64,000 nt of DNA from Faecalispora sporosphaeroides DSM 1294 (GTDB lineage Bacteria; Bacillota; Clostridia; Oscillospirales; Acutalibacteraceae), in assembly GCA_000383295.1 (NCBI GenBank), contig KB911070.1, positions 186,001 through 250,000 on the forward strand, given 5' to 3'. Under the pieces are notes generated by a model. The model was not told the DNA's origin and did no database searches. It saw nothing but the letters and a program-made list of their open reading frames with translations. Of the stretch, positions 42,655 through 51,193 are shown piece after piece. The position numbers and the translations under genes were made by a program. The first letter of the stretch is position 1. Every line of letters begins with the position of its first letter.

Positions 42655-43974
42655 TTGTCGAAGCAAGATACCGTGAACGTAGGAATTGGATTCGCCACGG
42701 GGCGAAGGAGCTTTCGGAAGGTTTTGAAAACCAACATACTGAGCTGGCGGGAATGCGGACTGACACAGAACCCGAAATTTAACCTGAATCTGTTTGTGGC
42801 ATATGACCTGAAATATGCGAATACCAAGGTAACGGACTACACCGGCATTCCTCCGCACCTGCTCGGGGACCTTGACGGAACCTTTTTTCTGGGGAAAACA
42901 GCGCAGGCCCGCGAAATCCGCAGCCTGGTGCGCAGCGGCGTTCTGTCGCCGGAAGAGGCGCGCCTCTTCTTCTGCGCAGGCTACGCCGGGCAGCGCAACA
43001 CCGTCCTTTACTGGGCGATGAAGCAGCGAATGGACTACCTGCTGTTCCTGGACGACGACGAATACCCCATGGCGGTCACCAATACCCGCAACTGGGCCAT
43101 TTGGAGCGGGCAGCATGTTCTGCTCTCTCACCTGCGGCAGATGATGGACACGGGAGCCGACATCACCCACGGGCACCACTGCGGTTATATTTCACCGATC
43201 CCGTCCATCGAATTCAGCAGTTCGCTGACAAAAGAGGATTTTCGGAACTTTATTGAGGCGATCAGCAACGACATCATCAACTGGCAGTCGCTGGAATCGC
43301 TGATGCGGCAGGGCGGCGTCACCTATGCGGATACCGCCATACTGACCGGCGATGAGCCGCAGGAGGTTTTGTCAGTCAATCACTGCAAATTCATTTCCGG
43401 CTCGAATTTGTGCATCAATTTAACGGACAGCGCCCGGGTTCATCCTTTCTACAACCCGCCCGGGGCCAGAGGCGAAGACACCTTTTTGAGCACCCTGCTG
43501 GAAGACAGCAAAGTGCTTCGCATCCCCTGCTATACCTTCCACGACGGCTTTTCCGCGTACGACCACCTGATGGACGGCGTGCTGCCGATCCGGCTCAAGC
43601 CCGTCTGCGCCGACCTGAGCTTTGTGACGGACCGCTTCTGCCGCGCCTGCGTGGGCTGGGTGCGCTACAAGCCCCTGCTGCTCTACCTCACGCAGCGCGA
43701 GAACTACGAAAGCAGAATCGAAGAAATGCGCCGCCAGCTGGCGGCCACCCTGCCGAAGCTGGCCGCCTACCTGGGCCGCGAGGAATTTTTGAGCATTGCC
43801 GACGAGCTGGAACGCTACCACCAAAACGTAGAGCTTCACGCCCGGCAGTTCCGGCAGACGATTGAAATCTGGCGCAAGCTGGTTTCTTATCTGGAAGCCG
43901 AACGAAAAACACAGGGATTCCCCGCTATGGGGAGGGGACTTCCGGCGGACGATCCCCTTCGCAGTGCGCTGTAA
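42655..43974 (+). CDS. Glycosyltransferase-like protein (GT-A type fold suspected)
   Basis: The 440-residue protein begins at a TTG (AAGGAG eight bases before). VNVGIGFATGRRSFRKVLKT looks like a nucleotide-sugar binding start, and MDYLLFLDDDEYPMAVTNT has the Asp-rich metal motif of GT-A glycosyltransferases. KFISGSNLCINLTD and GARGEDTFLSTLLED resemble acceptor and catalytic-base regions (a GED-like motif is common in family 2). No membrane segment is seen. The C terminus (about 350-430) is helical. I do not recognise a characterised relative. It diverges from pstS and is followed by tandem terminators. Confidence 0.6.
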   Translation: MSKQDTVNVGIGFATGRRSFRKVLKTNILSWRECGLTQNPKFNLNLFVAYDLKYANTKVTDYTGIPPHLLGDLDGTFFLGKTAQAREIRSLVRSGVLSPEEARLFFCAGYAGQRNTVLYWAMKQRMDYLLFLDDDEYPMAVTNTRNWAIWSGQHVLLSHLRQMMDTGADITHGHHCGYISPIPSIEFSSSLTKEDFRNFIEAISNDIINWQSLESLMRQGGVTYADTAILTGDEPQEVLSVNHCKFISGSNLCINLTDSARVHPFYNPPGARGEDTFLSTLLEDSKVLRIPCYTFHDGFSAYDHLMDGVLPIRLKPVCADLSFVTDRFCRACVGWVRYKPLLLYLTQRENYESRIEEMRRQLAATLPKLAAYLGREEFLSIADELERYHQNVELHARQFRQTIEIWRKLVSYLEAERKTQGFPAMGRGLPADDPLRSAL

Positions 43975-43984
43975 CAAGCAAAAC

Positions 43985-44046
43985 GCCTCCCTTTGTCCGC
44001 CAAACGGCAGGCAGGCCGTATTGGCGGCAAAAGGAGGGCTTCTTCT
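43985..44046 (+). terminator. First terminator after the glycosyltransferase-like gene
   Basis: GCCTCCCTTT..CCGCCAA and TTGGCGG..AAAGGAGGGC form a 17-bp stem interrupted by a two-base bulge, with a 17-base loop and a TTCTTCT tail. It starts ten bases after the stop codon. Confidence 0.7.
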
Positions 44047-44053
44047 GGATATT

Positions 44054-44096
44054 AAAACACCGTCTTTCCGCAGCCGCAGCAGAAAGACGGTGTTTT
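44054..44096. terminator. Second, bidirectional terminator shared with the DUF2087 gene
   Basis: AAAACACCGTCTTTC (44054-44068) and GAAAGACGGTGTTTT (44082-44096) pair perfectly. T runs flank it on both strands, so it can also end the opposing minus-strand DUF2087 transcript, whose stop codon it touches. Confidence 0.85.
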
Positions 44097-44367
44097 ATTC
44101 GGACTTTGCCCTCCAGTAGCTGGAGCCGTCCGCCTTACGGCACAACAGGCCGCAGTCGATCAGCTCTCTCCTGATCAGAAAATAGTCCCCGAACGTATGC
44201 GAGGCTTCGCAGATGGCGTTGATCTCCCGCTCGGTATAGCGGCGCCCCGGCTCAAATTTCTGTGCCAGATATTCCAGCACCGCAAACCGAACACTGCTTT
44301 TCTGGGGCAGCCGCGTAATTTTTCCCTCGGGATTCAAAAAGGGGGCGATCTTTTTATTCTGTTCCAT
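44095..44367 (-). CDS. DUF2087 family small protein
   Basis: The 90-residue protein contains RFAVLEYLAQKFEPGRRYTE, EREINAICEASHTFGDYFLI and RRELIDCGLLCRKADGSSYW, matching the DUF2087 pattern of a winged-helix-like domain often found alone or at the end of small regulators. It starts at ATG 44367 inside the end of the GIY-YIG gene (14-base overlap), so the two are translationally coupled. Function is not established. Confidence 0.75.
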   Translation of the reverse strand: MEQNKKIAPFLNPEGKITRLPQKSSVRFAVLEYLAQKFEPGRRYTEREINAICEASHTFGDYFLIRRELIDCGLLCRKADGSSYWRAKSE

Positions 44368-44710
44368 CGCTTTCCCTCCCCTCGCCCTGCTTTTCGTTCC
44401 AAAGCTCCAGCAGAGCCGATATATCCTCTGAAAATTCGCGCGGCGTCTGCGTTTCTTTCTTCTTGATTTCTTCCAGTATTTCAAAAGTGAAGCCGGCGGC
44501 TCCGTAACGCTTCCAGGCCGGCGACATGGCCGTTTCGGGGCACAGATTGGTAGCGCACTGAAACGCGAAACGGTTTTTGGCCCCCTGTAAATCCGCGCTC
44601 GCGCGAACCCAGCTCTCGTCCGCCCCATCACAGCGGATGCGGTAGATGCCGCCGATCTGCCTGCTGTTCTTGTATTGGTTCTTCATTTCTTTTTTGGATG
44701 CTTCCTTCAT
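44354..44710 (-). CDS. GIY-YIG nuclease-like small protein
   Basis: The protein (about 118 residues) has the GIY-type start SRQIGGIYRIRCDGADESW in which the usual YIG is replaced by YRI, followed by KNRFAFQCATNLCPETAMSP, WKRYGAAGFTFEILEEI and KKKETQTPREF. This layout matches short GIY-YIG-family proteins of Firmicutes annotated as GIY-YIG nucleases. It starts at ATG 44710 behind GGAGGAAAAGAG. Nuclease activity is uncertain because the second motif residue set is degenerate. Confidence 0.7.
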   Translation of the reverse strand: MKEASKKEMKNQYKNSRQIGGIYRIRCDGADESWVRASADLQGAKNRFAFQCATNLCPETAMSPAWKRYGAAGFTFEILEEIKKKETQTPREFSEDISALLELWNEKQGEGRESDGTE

Positions 44711-44840
44711 CTCTTTTCCTCCATCCCCTCGCAATATTCCTGCTCCCGCAGGTTGAATTCTACGGCGGTACAGGATTATTGTAACGCGCCCCGGCTCCGA
44801 GCGCAATCAACGCTCCGTAGAGTATGCGCCGAACCGGGGC

Positions 44841-44889
44841 AAAAAATCAAAAACGGGGCCTCTTTTCCAACCAGAAGAAAAGAGGCCCC
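44841..44889 (-). terminator. Terminator of the nitroreductase gene
   Basis: GGGGCCTCTTTTC (44855-44867) and GAAAAGAGGCCCC (44877-44889) pair perfectly, and the minus strand then reads TTTTTGATTTTTT. It overlaps the last few bases before the nitroreductase stop at 44895. Confidence 0.9.
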
Positions 44890-44894
44890 GGGAA

Positions 44895-45512
44895 TTATTC
44901 GGCTTTCGGTTTGCTTTCGGTTGATAAAATGAGGACATCGTCCAGCCTGCGCTTCGGAACGTAATGCACATCGTTCTCGTCGCGGTAATAGGCGACGCTC
45001 TCGCCTTTTTCCACCTCCGTGAGCACGATGGTTTCCTCCGGCTTGCCGACGGCGACGATCAGCATCGGGATCAGGTGAGCGGGAAGGCCAAGCGCTTCCT
45101 TTACCGCGTCGGCGGAAAACGCGCCCAAAATGCACCCGCCAAGCCCCATTACCCGGGCGGAGAGTGCGATTGTCTGGCAGACGATCCCCACGTCGCGCAC
45201 AAACCCCGGGCCAGCCGCGGCGATCTGCGTATCGTGGCAGACCACGATAAACGCGGGCGGGCAATGCCCCTCGTGCGGCAGGTGAATCCCCTTGAGCGCG
45301 CCGGCCCACTTGGTGAGCGACTGCACCTTTGCCACCTCACCGGGCTCAAATACCAAACGGTAGCGCAGGGGCTGCATATTCATGGTAGACGGCGCATACC
45401 GCGCGCAGTCTACGAGCTCCGTGAGCTCCTCACGGCTGACCCTGCGGCTTTCGTCATAGCCTCGCGTACTGCGGCTGCTCTTCAGCAGATCTTTCCATTC
45501 CTTGAACTCCAT
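44895..45512 (-). CDS. Nitroreductase family flavoprotein
   Basis: The 205-residue protein has SRSTRGYDESRRVSREELTE and CARYAPSTMNMQPLRYRLVF (FMN-binding Arg and Ser/Asn residues), VGIVCQTIALSARVMGLGGC and LIPMLIVAVGKPEE, all typical of the nitroreductase fold. These FMN enzymes use NAD(P)H to reduce nitro groups, quinones or flavins; the substrate is unknown. It lies opposite prfC and has a long leader with a perfect palindrome (45615-45632). Confidence 0.88.
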   Translation of the reverse strand: MEFKEWKDLLKSSRSTRGYDESRRVSREELTELVDCARYAPSTMNMQPLRYRLVFEPGEVAKVQSLTKWAGALKGIHLPHEGHCPPAFIVVCHDTQIAAAGPGFVRDVGIVCQTIALSARVMGLGGCILGAFSADAVKEALGLPAHLIPMLIVAVGKPEETIVLTEVEKGESVAYYRDENDVHYVPKRRLDDVLILSTESKPKAE

Positions 45513-45614
45513 GAGTGGTTCTCTCCTTTACCGGTTTCTGCTTCGGCCCGCAGGCAGGTGTGAACTCCCTAAAAAGCGGGCAGAATAGAGATTGCTTGCC
45601 ATCCATGCCGCAGG

Positions 45615-45663
45615 CGCAAAACGCGTTTTGCGGCATCTTTGATTCACTGCGTTTATCATACCA
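45615..45663 (-). promoter_or_regulatory. Palindrome and extended -10 promoter of the nitroreductase gene
   Basis: On the minus strand TGGTATGAT (45655-45663) is an extended -10 box. Downstream, inside the predicted leader, CGCAAAACGCGTTTTGCG (45615-45632) is a perfect 18-base palindrome that could bind a repressor. The operator role is inference. Confidence 0.5.
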
Positions 45664-45691
45664 CATTTTTTCCTTTTCGCCATAGGAAAAA

Positions 45692-45720
45692 TTGAAATTT
45701 GGCGCGGCGCATGGTATACT
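45692..45720 (+). promoter_or_regulatory. Promoter of prfC
   Basis: TTGAAA (45692-45697), 17 bases, TATACT (45715-45720) lie 138 bases before the TTG start of the release-factor gene. The promoter faces away from the nitroreductase gene. Confidence 0.75.
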
Positions 45721-45857
45721 GTCAAGGTGTTTTCAACATTATAATCCATTCAAATTGAAAAGTGCGGATGTCTTTCCCCCTCCGCAAGCGGAGGAAGAGA
45801 TTGCCGTGCATGTATCATAAATTTATTTTTTATATTGGATAGACGGAGGAACCTGAC

Positions 45858-47444
45858 TTGAGTGACTATCGATCTTTGATTCAAAAGCGAAGAACCTTTG
45901 CGATTATATCGCACCCTGACGCCGGCAAGACGACGCTGACCGAAAAATTCCTTCTGTACGGCGGAGCAATTGCGCTGGCCGGCTCGGTAAAGGGGAAAAA
46001 GAACTCCCGGCACGCGGTTTCCGACTGGATGGAAATCGAAAAGCAGAGAGGAATTTCGGTTACCTCCTCCGTTCTGCAGTTTCAGTACGAGGGCTACTGC
46101 ATCAATATTCTGGACACTCCCGGGCATCAGGACTTTTCGGAGGACACGTACCGCACACTGATGGCGGCGGACTCGGCCGTGATGGTAATCGACGCCTCGA
46201 AGGGCGTTGAGGCGCAGACGAGAAAGCTGTTCAAGGTCTGCCTGCTGCGCGACATCCCGATCTTCACGTTCATCAACAAGATGGACCGCGAGGCGCGCAA
46301 CCCCTTTGACCTGCTGGAGGAAATCGAGCAGGAGCTGGGCATCAAAACATACCCGATGAACTGGCCGATCGGCTGCGGCAAGGAATTCAAGGGCGTATAC
46401 GACAGAAACAGCAGCCAGATCATCTCGTTCCGCGGCGACAGCGGCAAGCACGAGGCCGAAGCCACCGTGTCGGGCCTAGACGACCCCGGCCTGAAGGAGC
46501 TGATCGGGCCGTATCTGCACGAGCAGCTCTGCGACGACATTGAGCTGCTCGACGGCGCGGGCTACGAATTCGATATGGACGCCGTGCGCCACGGGCGGCT
46601 TTCCCCCGTGTTCTTTGGCTCCGCCCTGACCAACTTCGGCGTGGAGCCGTTTCTGGAGGAATTCCTGCACATGACGAGCTCGCCTCTGCCGCGCAAAACC
46701 ACCGACGGCGAGGTAGACCCCTTTGACCCGGATTTTTCTGCCTTTGTGTTTAAAATACAGGCCAACATGAACAAGGCCCACCGCGACAGAATCGCGTTTC
46801 TGCGCATCTGCTCGGGTAAATTCGAGAAGAACATGGAGGTTCTGCACCAGCAGGAGGGCAAAAAGATCAAGCTGTCGCAGCCCCAGCAGATCATGGCGCA
46901 GGAGCGCGAGATCATTGAGGAAGCCTACGCCGGCGACATCATCGGCGTGTTCGACCCGGGCATTTTCTCCATTGGCGATACGCTGTGCGCGCCCGGCAAG
47001 AAAATCCTGTTTGAGGGCATCCCTACCTTTGCGCCGGAGCATTTTGCCCGCGTGCGCCAGATGGACACCATGAAGCGCAAGCAGTTCGTCAAGGGCATGT
47101 CGCAGATCGCGCAGGAGGGCGCCATTCAGATCTTTCAGGAGCTTGCGGGCGGCATGGAGGAAGTGATTGTGGGCGTCGTCGGCGTTCTGCAGTTCGATGT
47201 GCTGGAATACCGTTTAAAGCACGAATACAATGTGGATATCCGCCTGGAAGCTCTGCCGTATCAGTATATCCGCTGGATTTCCAACGATACCGTCGACCCC
47301 AAGGCGCTGACGGTGACCTCCGACACGAAAAAAATTCAGGATCTCAAGGGGCATCACCTGCTGCTGTTCACCAGCGAGTGGAACATCCGCTGGGCGCTCG
47401 AGCGCAACGAGGGCCTGGAGCTGACCGATTTCAGCCGCGGATAA
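45858..47444 (+). CDS. prfC: Peptide chain release factor 3
   Basis: The 528-residue translational GTPase has P-loop AIISHPDAGKTTLTEKFLLY, switch region RGISVTSSVLQFQYEGYCIN, ILDTPGHQDFSEDTYRTLMA and INKMDREARNPFDL (NKxD). RF3-specific C-terminal stretches follow, such as LQFDVLEYRLKHEYNVDIRL and RWISNDTVDPKAL. It recycles RF1 and RF2 from the ribosome. The start is TTG with GGAGG eight bases before it. The gene is monocistronic and ends at a bidirectional terminator. Confidence 0.96.
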   Translation: MSDYRSLIQKRRTFAIISHPDAGKTTLTEKFLLYGGAIALAGSVKGKKNSRHAVSDWMEIEKQRGISVTSSVLQFQYEGYCINILDTPGHQDFSEDTYRTLMAADSAVMVIDASKGVEAQTRKLFKVCLLRDIPIFTFINKMDREARNPFDLLEEIEQELGIKTYPMNWPIGCGKEFKGVYDRNSSQIISFRGDSGKHEAEATVSGLDDPGLKELIGPYLHEQLCDDIELLDGAGYEFDMDAVRHGRLSPVFFGSALTNFGVEPFLEEFLHMTSSPLPRKTTDGEVDPFDPDFSAFVFKIQANMNKAHRDRIAFLRICSGKFEKNMEVLHQQEGKKIKLSQPQQIMAQEREIIEEAYAGDIIGVFDPGIFSIGDTLCAPGKKILFEGIPTFAPEHFARVRQMDTMKRKQFVKGMSQIAQEGAIQIFQELAGGMEEVIVGVVGVLQFDVLEYRLKHEYNVDIRLEALPYQYIRWISNDTVDPKALTVTSDTKKIQDLKGHHLLLFTSEWNIRWALERNEGLELTDFSRG

Positions 47445-47524
47445 GGCTTTTGCAATTTGAAAAGATTCCAATAAACTGCCGGTGATTTTTAAATTTTCGT
47501 GCGGAATCAAAGCAGCCGATTATC

Positions 47525-47580
47525 CAAACACACCGCCCCGGTTCCCTGCTGATCAGGGAGAAACCGGGGCGGTGTGTTTG
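47525..47580. terminator. Bidirectional terminator between prfC and the MATE gene
   Basis: CAAACACACCGCCCCGGTT (47525-47543) and AACCGGGGCGGTGTGTTTG (47562-47580) pair over 19 positions around a short inner CCCTG/CAGGG stem. It lies between convergent genes and can serve both. Confidence 0.85.
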
Positions 47581-47585
47581 TATTT

Positions 47586-48944
47586 TTATGCGGCCAGCTT
47601 GGCGGCCTGAGCCAGAGCGGCTTTTCGGCTGCGTTTGGTAACCCCTAAAAACAGCAGGAGCAGCGCCGTGGTGGCAAGATCGGCCACCGCCTGCGTGTAC
47701 AGGATTCCCGTTACCCCAAACAGGCGGTCAAACAGGAACAGCAGCGGCAGAAACGCCAGCCCCTGCCGGAAGATGCTGAACAAAAAGCCAGACTTGCTGT
47801 ACCGAATGCAGAGCAGGTACACCGTCGCCATGGACTGAAAGCCATAGGTAAAAAACAGCAGACTGCCCGCGATCAGCGCCTGAACGCCCACGGCGATCAC
47901 TTCGGCGTCTCCGGAAAAAGCGGAGACAATTCCGCCGGAAAAACCGATCTGCACGGCGGCGATCGCAAAACCGCCCAGCATGCCCCACAGATATGCCGTT
48001 TTGGTCGCCTGCCGGATGCGTTCGGGCCGGCCCGCACCATAGCAATAGGAAATAAAGGTCTGGTAGCCCCTGGAGAAACCCGTTACCGCCAGCGTTGTCA
48101 TGCCGATCACCCGGTTGGCAATTCCGAGCCCCGCCACCACCGCGTCGCCATACGGTGCGGCGGCAATATTCGCGGCCGTCATCGAAATACTTTGAAACAG
48201 ACTGATGCACAGAAGCGGCACGCCGATTTTCAGCACCGGCTCCACAATCCACCACTGAAAGCGCACCTTGCGGAAGTCGAGCTTTAAATAGCTTTTGCCG
48301 CGCAGGTAATACTGTGCCAGAATGCAGAACGCGGTAAACTGCGCCACCGCCGCCGAAGCCGCAGCCCCGCGGATTCCCCAGCCGAAGCCAAACAGAAAAA
48401 TCGGCGTGAGCGCCACGTTCAGCACCGCGCCGGTCATCTGGGAGATCATGCTCAGCGACGCGTTACCCTCGGCCCGCACCAGATTATTCATGCACACGGA
48501 GGGGATGTGGAATAAAAACGAAATCACCAGAATCTGACCGTACTCCACCGCGAGCGGCAGAACCCCGGGGGACGCGCCCATAGAAACGAGCAGCGCCGGC
48601 ATAACCGGCAGCAGCAGCTGGGTCATAACACTGAAAAGAACACAGTAAAACGCGGTGGAAGCCAGAACGGTTTCCGCCTTCTCCTTTTCCCCCGCACCCA
48701 AAAGCTCCGCCATATAGGCCGCCCCGCCGTTGCCGAACAAAAGCCCGATGCCCGGCATAATCAGGATCAGCGGATACACAATGGAGATGGCCCCCATCGC
48801 CTGCGTCCCCATCTTCGCCACAAAAAAGCTGACAGCCAGCTGATAAAAGCCCGTTACGGAAAGCCCGATGATCGTCGGCAGCCCCAAATAAGCCAGCGCT
48901 TTGCTGATCGGCGCGCTCTCCATGATTTCCAGTCTCCGATTCAT
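47586..48944 (-). CDS. MATE family efflux transporter
   Basis: The 452-residue protein has about twelve membrane spans in two halves, starting PISKALAYLGLPTIIGLSVT. NNLVRAEGNASLSMISQMTG and GFSRGYQTFISYCYGAGRPE are the family's characteristic loops. MATE proteins export drugs or metabolites against sodium or proton gradients. The start at 48944 follows AAAGGACAGG; the extension to 49049 would lie inside the upstream gene. It lies 26 bases after the fusion oxidoreductase and is likely in the same transcript, so its substrate might be a product of that enzyme. Confidence 0.9.
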   Translation of the reverse strand: MNRRLEIMESAPISKALAYLGLPTIIGLSVTGFYQLAVSFFVAKMGTQAMGAISIVYPLILIMPGIGLLFGNGGAAYMAELLGAGEKEKAETVLASTAFYCVLFSVMTQLLLPVMPALLVSMGASPGVLPLAVEYGQILVISFLFHIPSVCMNNLVRAEGNASLSMISQMTGAVLNVALTPIFLFGFGWGIRGAAASAAVAQFTAFCILAQYYLRGKSYLKLDFRKVRFQWWIVEPVLKIGVPLLCISLFQSISMTAANIAAAPYGDAVVAGLGIANRVIGMTTLAVTGFSRGYQTFISYCYGAGRPERIRQATKTAYLWGMLGGFAIAAVQIGFSGGIVSAFSGDAEVIAVGVQALIAGSLLFFTYGFQSMATVYLLCIRYSKSGFLFSIFRQGLAFLPLLFLFDRLFGVTGILYTQAVADLATTALLLLFLGVTKRSRKAALAQAAKLAA

Positions 48945-48970
48945 TTCCTGTCCTTTCAAGCAATTGACAA

Positions 48971-50917
48971 TCAGCGCGGCTGCGCATGGAACACGCAGCG
49001 GATTCCCCGGGTGTGCGGCAGCGCAAAGCACTGATTGCAGCTGGTGCACCGTGCCCGTTCCCCCGAAAGCAGGCGGGGGATCAGGTCGCCCTGGCAGATC
49101 AGCGGCCGGCTGAGCGAAACCATCGGGATGCCGGCGTCGATCACCCTGGCAATATCCTGCAGCGAGCGCACCCCGCCGACCAAAATCAGCGGCATGTTGA
49201 GCTGTTGCTGCATCCGCGCCGCCCTCTCCAGATAGTATGTCCGCTCGTTTGCGCTTTTCTTCGTGAAATCACAGCCCGAAAGCTCCGCGGCGGCAACGCC
49301 GAGCGATTCCATCTGCTGCAGATAATACAGCAGATCCTCCTCATACTGGCGGTCGTTCGCCAAAACGTTGCTGTTGATCTTCACGAGAATCGGGAAGCTC
49401 TCGGAGGTGGCGCGCCGCACCGCACCGATGACCTCCGCGCAGAAGCGGAAGCGATTTTCGGCGGAGCCGCCGTATTCGTCGGTTCTGTTGTTGCTCATCG
49501 GCGTTAAAAACTCACTGAGCAGGTAATCGTGCGCCATATGAATCTGCACGCCGTCGAACCCCGCCTGGTACGCGCGGGACGCCCCCTCGGCAAAAGATTC
49601 GCGGATTTCATCCATTTCTTCCCTTGTCAGCGCGCGCGCACGGCGGCCCTTGGAATACACCCGCTCCGACGGGGCCACGGGCTCCTCCACATCCGCATTG
49701 CCGCCCGCGTGGTTCAGCTGCGCGACGATGCAGCCCTCCTCCATGTGAACCGCATCCGTCATCCGCCGCATTCCGGGCAGAAAGCGCCCTTCGTAGATGC
49801 CGTTCTGCGAGGGGGAGGCTTGTCCCTGCGGGTGCACATAAAAATGCCCGGTGATGATCATGCCCACCTCATGCGACGCGAGCGTGCGCATGATTTGCAG
49901 CTGGCGTTCGCTCACGGTGCCGTCCTCATTCTCCACGCCGTCGCGCGTGGCGGAACGCACCAGATGATTGCGCAGCTGTAAATTGCCCAGCCACATGGGC
50001 TCAAACGCCTCGGAGTAGCCCATGCTCTTGGCGATCATTTCATAGGTGGGCAGCTCCGCCTGATAACGCTTGCCCAGGCGAACCACCTCAAACAAAAGCT
50101 CGTTGATTTCGGACGGGCCGCCCTTCTGCAAATCCCTCTGCATGGAGGTGGTGCTGTCCGGCGCGGCGCGGTCCAGAATCTCGAGATTTTCCTGAACCAC
50201 ATCGGTGGAAAACGGAATTCCCATCGCCTGCGCCAGCTGGCCAATCTCCCCCACCAGGCTGGCGAACACTGCCCTCTTTCTGGGATTTTCGCGGATCTCA
50301 CCCATGGTATTCTGAAAGAATACGCCCGCGGCCGCCATAGGCGAAACGCACGAAAATTTCTGAAACGTATCGCGGATGATATTCGTGGATACGATCACGT
50401 CGATCCCGCTCTCGCGCAGATCGCGTTCGATGTCATAAAAAATTTCGGGGCAGCTCGAATCGCGGTTGCCGTACACAATACGGAACAACGGGCCCTTCTG
50501 CGTGATTTCGCCGGGAGCCGAGATATAGGACACGATGTAAACACAGCCGTCCGCCACCGTAAGGCCCGGCATGCGCACCGCCAGCTTTCCGCCGGTTCCG
50601 TACACGTTCAGGATCGGTATAATCATGGTGTCGGGCCGTGCGACACGGCGCAGGAATGGGCAGACCTCCTCCATTGAATACCCTTTGACACATATAAAAA
50701 TCACATCGGGGCTGCCCTCGTAGCTCTCCATGTCGAAAGCCTGCGCGTCTTCAATGTGCAGCCGTCCGCGCAGCTCAGAATCGACTGTCAAGCCGTTCTG
50801 GCGGATCGCCTCCAGATGGCTGCCCCTGGCGATGAAAGAAACCTCCTTGCCGCTTGCGGCCAGAAATCCGCCGATCGCGCCCCCCGTTCCCCCTGTTCCT
50901 ACAATCAAGTACTTCAT
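48971..50917 (-). CDS. Fusion protein: ketopantoate-reductase-like domain plus old-yellow-enzyme-like domain
   Basis: One continuous 648-residue frame begins MKYLIVGTGGTGGAIGGFLA, an NAD(P) Rossmann motif, and holds an ApbA/PanE-type reductase to about 303, including DTFQKFSCVSP (catalytic Lys187) and DSTTSMQRDLQKGGPSEIN. From about 304 (AFEPMWLGNLQLRNHLVRSA) an FMN-binding old-yellow-enzyme barrel follows: GMIITGHFYVHPQGQASP, QLNHAGG, MAHDYLLSEFLTPMSNNRTD, GVRSLQDIARVIDAG, ending in a Cys-rich CTSCNQCFALPHTRGIRC. The ATG at 50917 follows GGAGG. The two parts likely act on one pathway; the substrate is unknown. Confidence 0.85.
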   Translation of the reverse strand: MKYLIVGTGGTGGAIGGFLAASGKEVSFIARGSHLEAIRQNGLTVDSELRGRLHIEDAQAFDMESYEGSPDVIFICVKGYSMEEVCPFLRRVARPDTMIIPILNVYGTGGKLAVRMPGLTVADGCVYIVSYISAPGEITQKGPLFRIVYGNRDSSCPEIFYDIERDLRESGIDVIVSTNIIRDTFQKFSCVSPMAAAGVFFQNTMGEIRENPRKRAVFASLVGEIGQLAQAMGIPFSTDVVQENLEILDRAAPDSTTSMQRDLQKGGPSEINELLFEVVRLGKRYQAELPTYEMIAKSMGYSEAFEPMWLGNLQLRNHLVRSATRDGVENEDGTVSERQLQIMRTLASHEVGMIITGHFYVHPQGQASPSQNGIYEGRFLPGMRRMTDAVHMEEGCIVAQLNHAGGNADVEEPVAPSERVYSKGRRARALTREEMDEIRESFAEGASRAYQAGFDGVQIHMAHDYLLSEFLTPMSNNRTDEYGGSAENRFRFCAEVIGAVRRATSESFPILVKINSNVLANDRQYEEDLLYYLQQMESLGVAAAELSGCDFTKKSANERTYYLERAARMQQQLNMPLILVGGVRSLQDIARVIDAGIPMVSLSRPLICQGDLIPRLLSGERARCTSCNQCFALPHTRGIRCVFHAQPR

Positions 50918-50981
50918 GAGAATCCCTCCGGTGATAAAATGACGCCGGCCCCAACGAGCCGGATTTTCAGCGATTTTCCCT

Positions 50982-51010
50982 ATCATAGCATCTTTTCCGG
51001 CTCTTTGCAA
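50982..51010 (-). promoter_or_regulatory. Promoter of the fusion oxidoreductase gene
   Basis: On the minus strand TTGCAA (51005-51010), 17 bases and TATGAT (50982-50987) lie about 65 bases before the ATG at 50917. Confidence 0.65.
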
Positions 51011-51133
51011 AGCGCTCCGCAAGCACCGGATGAAACCGATTGCCTCTTCCCTGCCGGCAGCGGAAAAGAGACAGTTATTTTCCACTTTTCCATCTTGAAT
51101 TGGGCTCATTCTCAGGCTCAGATACTGCTCCGG

Positions 51134-51168
51134 AAAAAGAGCGGGACGGGATAATCCCGCCCCGCTCT
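51134..51168 (-). terminator. Terminator of the chemotaxis receptor gene
   Basis: AGAGCGGGACGGGAT and its near-complement ATCCCGCCCCGCTCT form a stem over 51138-51168, followed by a T run on the minus strand. It is 26 bases past the receptor stop codon. Confidence 0.8.
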
Positions 51169-51193
51169 GGTCTGATTTGCTATTTGTGCGCAT

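Noticed and set aside
43985-44096. Repeated hairpins considered as a CRISPR or repeat array
   Set aside because: The two hairpins are unrelated in sequence and each fits a terminator next to a stop codon. There are no spacers or repeated units.
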